From assembly GCA_010093515.1 (NCBI GenBank), contig MU001711.1:73341-128693 (forward strand): 55,353 nt of DNA, given 5' to 3'. A model generated the notes under the pieces. The model saw only the letters and a list, made by a program, of their open reading frames with translations, did no database searches and was not told the origin of the DNA. Of the stretch, positions 1 through 9,400 are shown piece by piece; the stretch's first letter is position 1, and each line of letters opens with the position of its first letter. A program made the position numbers and the translations under genes. The stretch comes from Lineolata rhizophorae (lineage: Eukaryota; Ascomycota; Dothideomycetes; Lineolatales; Lineolataceae).

Positions 1-958
1 CGCGTCCCTGAGACACTCGATGGGTTGAGACACTCGGTGGGTGATTACGTTAGGATATATTCACATCAATGGCTGCCAAGAGTAAGCTACTTTCTCCTTC
101 AACCTCTATAATTCGCTGATGGTTTATGTCTGCCTCCCTTTCCTGCAAACTATCGATAGCATCATTGGATTAAAAAATGGGAATACCGCAATTGTAGGTG
201 CAAATTGGACTACAGTTGGTGTTGCAAGAATAACTCATCAAAGATTAAAAAGATATATTGTTACGCTATACACACCCAGAACATGCGCCTAGACATAGGC
301 TCTATCAATATAGACACTTAGTTACATCATCCAGCGTTTGTTCCGCCCGGTCCGTCGCTTCAGTTTTGACTTTCTAGTCCTATAGGTTTTTTTTTTTAAA
401 AAAAAAAAAAAAGCTTCCCATTGCGCCAATACGTTTCCACCTAACTAGGCTCGGCTGCACTCGCCTGCGCTGAGCTCGTAGGAGGCGCGGATAGCTGACG
501 GCCCTTGTAGTATGACGTATCCGACACTTCGGTGCGTGGTGCTTCGGTGCACTTGACGCGGGCTGCCTTACCGCGTAGACCGGGTCTAATGAGAGCTGAA
601 GCTCGATGTCGAGCTTTTCGTGAGTTTCATCGACAGATCGTTGACATCCGGCGCTACAACGGCTTGACTTGGATCTTGAAGAGGCAATTTTTACGCCGTG
701 TTATTCCATTCTAGGCAGCTAATAACAGGATGCACGGCGCAAGGTTGTGGGTTTCAAGGACAGCGAATCTAAGGTCGACAGACAAAGCGATGAATAATCT
801 GCCAGTGCCACCATAGCATCAACTTCTACTTTTGTCAGTCTCTATGCTCAGCCCCAGTTTACGACAGCTCCAACGACCCAAGAAGAAGGTATGGATTTGC
901 AGCGCGTGCCGAACAAAAAAAATCGCCGGCTCACATACAGCTCCTGTAGGACTTTATA
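1..958. other. gene-free left edge
   Basis: No reading frame with recognisable protein content was seen on either strand. The only notable structure is the T-run/A-run near position 400, listed separately. Base composition is more AT-rich and less codon-like than the FAB1 region to the right. The stretch leads into a decayed kinase pseudogene, so it may belong to an old, eroding accessory segment. Confidence 0.6.
387..412. repeat. T11-A15 homopolymer palindrome
   Basis: Eleven T residues are followed directly by fifteen A residues, giving a near-perfect AT inverted repeat. It could be a nucleosome-excluding dA:dT tract or the scar of a retroposed poly(A) tail. No flanking target-site duplication was obvious. 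Confidence 0.85.
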
Positions 959-2010
959 ATGGATGAAAAATACTGTGTCGATTGTAAAATTGGCAAAGGG
1001 GGCTTGATCTCGTCTATGTGGGGACGTTTTCCGATCTTGGCGGGCCGAGTCGTGGTTTATGGTGCTAGGCACTGATCGCTAGTCGGACGAAGAGGTCGCG
1101 AGAAAGCTCGTGCGCGTCGACGACGATCCCTAGGCGCTCAAGGATGAAGCCAAGACGTACAGGGCGCTTTCCGGCGGCGTTTGAATACCGCGAGTCCTGC
1201 GGTTTGGACAAGAGTGCGACTACTACGCTTTGGTCTGCGATCTTCTCGGCACGTCCGCTTGAGGATTTGCTCAACTTATTGGGGCCGACGCATCTCGCTC
1301 AAGACTATCCTCCTTATCACTGACTAGGCCATCTCTCGAATCGCGTATATCCATTCGAAAGGTTTTCTACATCACAATATCGAGCCCAAAAATTTCCTGA
1401 TGGGAGTTGGCAAGCGAGACAATATGCTCTATGCCATCAACTTCGGCTTGGCAAAGGAGTGCTCCGATGCAGAACAGCATTGAGACTTGGAAGGTCGCGC
1501 TTTTGGCGGCGTCAGTCGATACGCCGGCTTCGAAAATTATAACGAGCGTGGTGCATATTCTACGGGTCCCGATGTCTGCGTGCATGCTGACACGAGGCAG
1601 AACAGTCCTGGGGCGGCGACTTGGAGTCCCTGGGGTACGTGTTGCTGTATTTCGCCCGTGTCTCGCTGCCCTGGCGGGGACTGAAGGTCAGCACCGGCAA
1701 GGAGAGGAATGAGCTAATAAAACAGAAGAAGACTGTCGGTGGAAACACTCTGCGAGGGACTCCTGAAGAAATTCGCCGCGTATATCAACTACACTCGGTT
1801 GCTATGGTTCAAAGACAGGCCTGATTATGCATGCCTCCGTCAACGTCTCCGTCCCATATTCAAGTCCCACGGCTTTAAATATGACAACGCATTTGACTAG
1901 GCTAAGAAATTGTTCTATGAGATGAAGAACCAAGCGCCCCGCACCCCCGAACCCTCAATAAAAACTCCCGCGGCCTGCAGAGTAAAGAGCGAGCCACCTG
2001 CGGATATGTC
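959..2010 (+). pseudogene. casein kinase 1-like protein kinase, decayed
   Basis: Conceptual translation across several frames follows the CK1 kinase fold in order: an N-terminal MDEKY start at 959, a glycine loop (IGKGG), the VARKL strand, the LLGTSLEDLLNLLG segment and [20 protein letters not shown] (the CK1 catalytic-loop signature, about 1343-1402). NFGLAKE follows in place of DFG, then [12 protein letters not shown] and [15 protein letters not shown]. The catalytic HRD aspartate has become Asn and the DFG aspartate has become Asn. In-frame stops occur at 1131-1133 and 1898-1900, and at least four frameshifts are needed (near 1005, 1259, 1480 and 1770). The two TAG stops are what CAG-to-TAG and TGG-to-TAG transitions would give, compatible with repeat-induced point mutation. 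It cannot encode an active kinase. The C-terminal limit is approximate. Confidence 0.85.
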
Positions 2011-2827
2011 GCATGGCGTCTTACTGAGCGGGACACGCTCATGGAAAGAACAAAAAAAAAAGCGCCCGAAACCGTGTTAGATCGAATAAACATTGCGGCT
2101 TCCTCTCTCAACTTTATGTCGCTCAACCTTTGCACCAATTTCGGCTCGCCAAACTTGGTGTTTGAAATTATTCTGGCGGATTTCTAACTACTATGTACCT
2201 GCTACCCAGCTCAGATTCACATGACTGGAGTCGAACGGCAGGCGAACTGAGTCCCGATCATGATGTCGCGGAAAACTCTCTACTGGGACAAAGAGCAGAC
2301 ATCCCATGATGAGCTGATTACCATTGCGCTATCGCTCGCATAAGGGTTACTTCCCCTTGAGACGCGAAATTTAGCTGGGTTAGAAGGAGATCGCAATGAT
2401 GGTGGGCAAGTCGACGGCGAATAAGGTCAATCACGATGTCAGGGCTCTTCATGTTCCAACTGGTCCAGGTAGCCGGCCGCCTTTTAGCGCTGACCACAGC
2501 AAAGGGAAAGTGCCGTCTTGCAACAACCCGCGATCGTCTAGAGTATCGTGCCTTGGTTGAGGAACATTGGGGGTGAAATTGTGGAAGTACAACAGAGTCA
2601 CAACGCTTTAATCAATTTGACCGTGCTGTTCGCGCATTCAGATGCATCGAGACGCCTACTTTGTGGGGGATATAGTTAGTGCAGCTCCTCAGTATGGTTT
2701 CCATCCTTGCATATATTCTGGCGCAGGTTGGCACAAGTGTGCTTATATTCGCGACATTGGAACCGTCTTCAGTGGGGCTAATATGCTGGGCGGACTGTGC
2801 GCAAGTAATTGTGCACTCAACCTTCAT

Positions 2828-2866
2828 CAGAGCGCCGCATCAGAGCGCCGCATCAGAGCGCCGCAT
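2828..2866. repeat. 3 x 13-bp tandem repeat
   Basis: Three perfect head-to-tail copies of cagagcgccgcat occupy 2828-2840, 2841-2853 and 2854-2866. The repeat lies in non-coding, degenerate sequence. Confidence 0.95.
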
Positions 2867-3271
2867 CGTACAGACGTTGTTCGCATAAAGTGGCACATGA
2901 TCCGGGAACAGGTGAGTTCGTCGCTGTAGGCGAAAAGATGGCTACGCACGAAATTCGATCGGGTAAGGTCGCTTTTATACTGTTCGTTATCGACCCAGCT
3001 CTCTGAAAGAAGGACGTTTTTAAATTCTAGGGGTGGACAATAGATATGCTATTCCCACAAGGATCACAACTTAGGTTAAAGTAGTAGCAACACAGGACTA
3101 TGCATAGCAATGGGGATTGCCGAGGGAAACTCGTGCGTCATGCAAGTATCTCTTCTAAATCTACAAAGGAAAGGATTGCCAACCGGCCCGGCTAGCTTCG
3201 ATAGTAATGTAACACATGGCGTCTACATCCTCCAGTTGCTTTCGTGCCTCATAAACGTTATTGTTTGCTCA

Positions 3272-3287
3272 CTCGCTCGCTCGCTCG
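3272..3287. repeat. (CTCG)4 microsatellite
   Basis: Four perfect CTCG units lie just downstream of the FAB1 3' end, followed by an A9 run around 3292-3300. Confidence 0.95.
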
Positions 3288-3469
3288 AAACAAAAAAAAA
3301 GCCGACAGAAAATATAGAAGAATAATTACCATCCACAAAACTGGCATATGGCCGCCGGTTCGAGAGCTACGCCTAAGAAAATGCCAACCCATAATCTAGT
3401 GTATTACAATGTACCACTTTCCGCACTGGGACCCAGCCACTTTTGCAGACATCACCCGCATCTTCTATA

Positions 3470-6400
3470 TTACAGCGCGGTACCAGATAACGCATGCGCC
3501 TCCGGATACAGCACCTGAGTCTCGCCATCATCAGCCGCTACACCGCCGGCTGCTCTATTCGGGCTCGTTCCGGGCGCCGTCACAGTCGCCATACCGCCAG
3601 GACCCGGCGCTCCGGGCTTGTTATCCAACTTCAGAGGCCTCTTTTGAATCTGCTGCGCCTGGAATTGATGCCAACAGTTAGGGGCCTGAAGTATGTACGT
3701 GCTCATCGCGATGCGGAAACGGTTGCGGTAGTCCTTGGGCGAAGTGATGGTGGGCTTGTTCTTCCCACGGTCCTTGATCCACGTCTCGAGCTTCTTGTCC
3801 CACGTATACGTGCGGATGCAGTCGATGATGCCGACGATGATCTCACGTCGGTCGTCATCGAAACCCGCCATGAGCGAGTAGTCCATGACGTTTTGCTTGG
3901 ACAGGAATAACGTGTCATTCCATACCGACGCCTTGAGCAGCTTCTTGGTGTGTTCGCGCACGAAGATGGGTTGCTCGAAAATGATGTCGACCAGATTTTC
4001 GTCTAGCAAGACTTCGTCGCGTTCACCTGTCGATTGGATTTTCCGGTTACGCATGCTTCCCTTGAGATCGAACCGGCGATTGGGAGCCCGATCGTAAAAC
4101 AGATTCTCCATAACAAGCATGAACCAGTCAAAATCACGGCCAGTGGCAGGATTGCGAATCACAACTTGGAATAGGCCGAACATCTTGGCAATGACTGAAG
4201 GAAGACCCTTAAAGAGGTTCTGATGGACGAACGCAAAGTAGTTAGGCGCGAACTTGAAGAACGAGTTGACCTCGACCGGAGACAGCGACTTGAGCACGAA
4301 GCGGTCATCGAGCGTTTTGAGGAACAAACTCTTGGTCTTGCCGCCCTTGGAGTCCCACTTTAGGCATCGCGATAGCGACTCGACGAAGCGCTCCGCAACG
4401 CCGCACTTGCGCCGTAGTGCGTCGAATGATTCTGCGTAGAAGATCTTGCATTGAGCTTTGACGGACCGGTTCTGGAATACGTAGCGGATGTTGGTGTTGG
4501 CTTGGTGCATTAGGTTGCGCTCGATTGAAGCCTCCTCGCTCTCCATAAACGGAGTATCCACATTGATGTCGGTGTCACTGTCGGAATTCGGTTGCTCATT
4601 AGCTAAAGGCTTGCGGAAACCCCGGACTTTGGCGAGGTAGTCGGGGCTCGAGAGCGCGAGGGCGATGATGGAGCTGGGTTCATCTTCGCGCACGATGATA
4701 TCTGAGTCTTCCCAAACATGCTCGATGGGCGCAAACGGGTAGTCCAGCGGCGCCCAACCGCTGGCGCTCCGCTCCGACCAGAAGCTGGTCAGCATCCGCA
4801 TTAATGACGTCTTTTCGTGTTTCGGCAACTCAAGGTCGAGCGGAACGTCCGTCGGGGATAAGATGCGATCCGGGATGATATCCATATCATCCAGCCCGCT
4901 ATGCTCCGTATCCGTGCCATCTCCTTCGCCCTCCATATCTGACGTTTGCTGACTTGTGGTCAAGTCCTGCCCCTCTGCACCTTTAGGCAGGTCTGCATCC
5001 TCAGGTTTCCTCTCTTCGACGGGTGACTCCTCCACCGTAGTCGGTGCCGTCGTCGGGGTCTCCAAAGCGCTGCTCTCGCCGCCTTCCGTCAAGCTCGTGT
5101 CCGTGCCAGGTCTGGCAAGCGACAGTGGCGACTGATGGTGCAAGTCCTCCTCGGACGGGTTCCGCTCCTGCACCGCCTCGCGTGCATCGCTGTACACTTC
5201 GACGATAGGCTTGGACGATGCGAGCGGATACGCGCGAACCTGGCGCCGCTCGTTACGCTGGCGCCGCTCGCGCAGCCGCTCCTTCTCGAACTCGCGGCTC
5301 AATTGCTCGAAGTGCTTAGCCAGCGTCGACACGCGCGTTTCATTGCCGTTGCCAACCCCGGTGCCATTGCGCTTGGCTGCCGGGACGGACCGTGGGATCA
5401 GCGAGTGCGACGCCTTGGGCGCCTTGAATGAACCGATGCCCAGCCGTTCAAGCCGCTCCGCCATCGGACCCTTTGTTGAGACAGGGGCTACCGGGGACTC
5501 GCTCCTTAGAGTTGGGAGACCACCTTGAAAACTACCCCCGGCTGCGCGGCTGAACGCACCAGAAGGCTGCGAATGAGTTCGCCCAAGCATTGGCCTCGCC
5601 ATGACTTCACGTCGGGTGTCGACGGGCCGGGGAATCCGCGACTCTATTGGCGTCTCGAAACCCGGAATACCTAACACAGATGGCGTGCTCGGCTCTGTTC
5701 CATTGGGTGTATCTCTCGGACGTGGCAAAGGCGAGAGCCGTGGCGATGGCGTTGGAGTGGCTAGACGATCGACAGCGGGGTGGCCAGGTGGTTCAGGCGC
5801 GATTTGCGGGCCAACTATCGGTGTACCGATTTGGGAAGTAGACCTATCCTGCGGTTGCTGATGGTGGTCTTTAGGCGGGGTGCCAGGGAAGTTGTTGGAC
5901 ACTGCGAGATCCAGGTGCCTAACATCATCTCTGTCCAGTTCCTGCAGCGACGTCTCGACATGCCGGCCCTTGTCAGGCGACGTAGATGGCGACGTCGAAG
6001 TGGGGGCGATGCTGCTTTTGCCCTCATCGTTCTCTTTCTGTTTGCCGCCTTCCTCGAGCACGGTCCCCGCCGAGTGCTCCTCCACTACCGCGTTTAGCAT
6101 GTCCCGAGCTTTCTCCGGCGACATTTGGGAGGGCTTCCTATTGATCGGGAGCTGTCCTCCCGCCGCCTCCGCAGCCGCAGCTAGCTTCTCATCCACCTGA
6201 GGAGCTTCTTCGCCGGCCTCCTCTGTAGACGCGATCGACGCGCTCGACTCATCCCGATCGAGGAAGATCTTTCGCAACTGCAACGCCGCTAGCCGCCTGA
6301 TATCCTTCTCGCTTGGAAAAAACCTGCGCTCGAACTCGGCGAATGCCTCGTCCCAACCGATGGCCTTTTCCTGTATGGCACGCACCGCACGGTTCATGGG

Positions 6401-9400
6401 GATGATCTCGTAGTACCGGCTGCCCATATACTTCTTCTGCAGCTTCCGACGGAGCGCGTCGTGCTCCTCATTCGCGCGCTTAGTCAGGCGGTCTACCTCG
6501 GAGCGACACTCCTCGACTTTCTCTGGCACGACAGACTCGACATGGATGCTCTTGATTCGCGCGCGCACGCTGTGCATGAAACGGTCGAGCCGCTCCTCGA
6601 TGCGCGCAAACTGCTCGTTCTTTAGCCGCAAGTCACTATCGACCTTCCATGTCACAGTCGGCCGCGGTACGATCACTTCGTACAACTGAATAGCGTCGTA
6701 CTGGATGCGCAAGGCGACGTTATTGAAGCCAAAGTATCGCACGTGGCTCTTGTGAATGTCATGCGGGCAGATGTCGGCCCGTGGATGGAGTTCGGTACTC
6801 CAAAAAGTAAGCTCCAGGTACTTCGCGAAGGAGTATTTCCAGGTGGACTCGGACATGGGAATAGCCTGGGTCTCAGCCTTGCAGACGCGACAGCACGACC
6901 ACATGAGAATCGTGTTGTGCAGTCCCTTGATCTTCGACGGATACTTTTGCACAAAGACGCTCATCTGCCCGTTACCGTGCACGTACTGCCGATAGTGGTC
7001 CGTCATCTTTTTATCGCAACCGTTGATGTCGCAAATCGAGCCTGCTCCGGAGCATAAATCTTCGACGTATTGCCCTAGTGTGCAGTCGGGAGTGAACCCG
7101 TCGTCGAGGTCGTGCTCGTGGTAGAACTCAAGCGCAATTATCTCCGGGCCAATGCAGGGTGTACTCGTCTTTGAATTGACAACGGAGTAGAGGACCGCGA
7201 TGCGCTGGTGATTGACAGGATCGAACAAGTTCATGTTGCCAGACAGATATGCCTCCCACTGGCGCTTCTGCGTCATATAGTTGTGCATGGCTTTCTCGTA
7301 CTCGGCATTGTGTACAGCGTGCAGAAACTCTTTGACTTGCTTGCTCGCCTTCTGGACTACTGTGTGCACCATCTCAGGCTGTACGAGGCTGAACTTCTGC
7401 TGCGGAACATCGTCTTCCTTCTCAGGGTCGTCGTTTTCGGTGCTGTACTGGTCGCGCAGGCGTTTGAGGTACGCGAGGCGGCGCTCTTGTTCACGAGCTT
7501 GGACGAGAAGGTACGGGAGCATAAACTTGACAAAGGGCGAGGCAGACAGGAGCTTGGTCTGATACTTTTCGACCATATCGCTATAGTATGATGGCATAGG
7601 GACGTCATTTGGGATGGCAGGCTCGTCGCTCACTCTAGCAACATCCGTTGACGAAGAAGTATTTGTCGTCGTTGGCATGTTAGGTCCTATCGAGCCGGCT
7701 AGTGTCGTGCCGCCAACAGTGCTCGCGCGAGCCAAGGTAGTTCCCGTGACATTTGTCCCGGTGGTGGCTGTCCCAGTGTTGCCCGACTGTCCCGTAGTGC
7801 CGGACCGTTGTAAGTCCTCGTTAGAGTGCTCGACCGGCGTCTCAGTCTTTTCCGCAGCGGAGCTCGCCTGTGTGTCAGCGATCGATTCAACACTCTGGTC
7901 AGGATGTTCGCTGCCCAGTTCGTCAAGCCCGTTGTCCGTCCTTTGGGTGGTTTTATCTGACTCCATCTGCAGCGTCTCCCTACTGCCGCACTCCGGCTTC
8001 TCGCCCGTCTTCTCCGCCTCAGCACCGCTCTTCCTGGCGCCGGGCAGTAACGTCCCCCCAGGCTTCGTGCTGTTGGGAATAAGGACAAACTCGTCCCTCA
8101 TCAAGCACGTCTCGAGTTTCAGGTTGTACACCACATAAGCCATAAACTCGGCGATGCGCTTCAACTTCCGTAGCGTCTCTGTATCCGCGCCGCGCAGAAC
8201 AATTGTGCAGCCCAAGTCAGGTTCACAGCCCGTGAGATATATATATGTCTTGCGCGCGCCGCCGTTCACGAACGTCTTGACGTCAAAGGAGGCACATTGC
8301 CCGAGGTGCGACGGATCCGTTAGCTTGTCCACCGAGGAAATCATGCGCGTTTGTGTGCATCGAGATACGGCGTTGAGGACCGAAGGTTTGACATTATACG
8401 CGACAGCGATGCCTTCCTCCTCGAGGAACTTGAGCGCTAGCCCGGCAACGTTGCGTTCGACGAGCAATAGTGACGGGCGTAGCGCCGCGATAAGATTCAC
8501 TTGGTTGCGCAGGTACTCACGCTCCTGGGCGATGACAGGCTCGAGGCTCATGAAGTGTTGGTGGTGGCGTGCGTACTCTATAGCGAAGGTAACAATCATG
8601 ATGCGCGGCTGCGGGATGCTCCGCGGCATGCTCTTGAGTGCCACGTTCTTACTGAAGACGACGCCCGAGACGTACGCCGTATCGCCGGGCTTGCCCCCGG
8701 GTATCTTCTTCAGCTTGATGTAGTGCCGGATGTCGATATCGTCGGATCGCTGCACGTCCGGGTCCACGTCGTCGGTGCACTGTAGCAGGATGGGCATTAA
8801 TGCCCTCTCCCAGCCGCGCGTGCCGGGCACTTCAGCATCTTCGAGCATTTGGCGCAACAATCGCCTCACGTGCTGGAGGCTCGCCTGGTTGAGCTCCAAC
8901 GAGGGCGCATCAGCGCCACGCATGCTACTGCTACGAGTAATGCGGGTCGCGAAGTTAGGGCCAAGGCCAGGACCATTGATCGAGCCCCCTGGAGTAGCCG
9001 TGTTTGAAGTCGTGGGCACAATGATCTGGCTTTGGCTGTGCGTGAGATGACCAGGCAGATTCGTAGACGAAGGGCTACCAATGCCAAGCCCAGGGATACC
9101 AAGGGAGCGCAGTAGACTATTTGACTTTGAGCGACGCGGCGACGACTTCGACGCAGCGATGGAGCTAACACTCAAATTGCGCTTGCGGGAATGTCTGCCG
9201 GGATGTTGATGCTTCGAAGTGTTGCTCGAAGTGTCGAAGTCGCCTCCACGACTTCCAGGGATACTAAGCGCTCCGCTAACACTTTTGTCCCCTCCGCGCG
9301 ACTTGCCTCGTCGGGCCGCGGACAAGAACCCGCCGAGTCCGCCACTGCGATCGCTGCCATGCGACTGCGCATCCCCGCTGAGCGCGGCAAAAATGCTGAC

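Larger units (their letters stand above)
2011..3469. other. gene-poor stretch right of kinase relic
   Basis: Only short, low-quality frames occur here. A frame at about 2690-2810 reads as hydrophobic but matches no family known to me. Two small tandem repeats lie inside. This is the downstream (3') side of FAB1, so its terminator region should fall at the right end, but no convincing signal was picked out. Confidence 0.5.
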
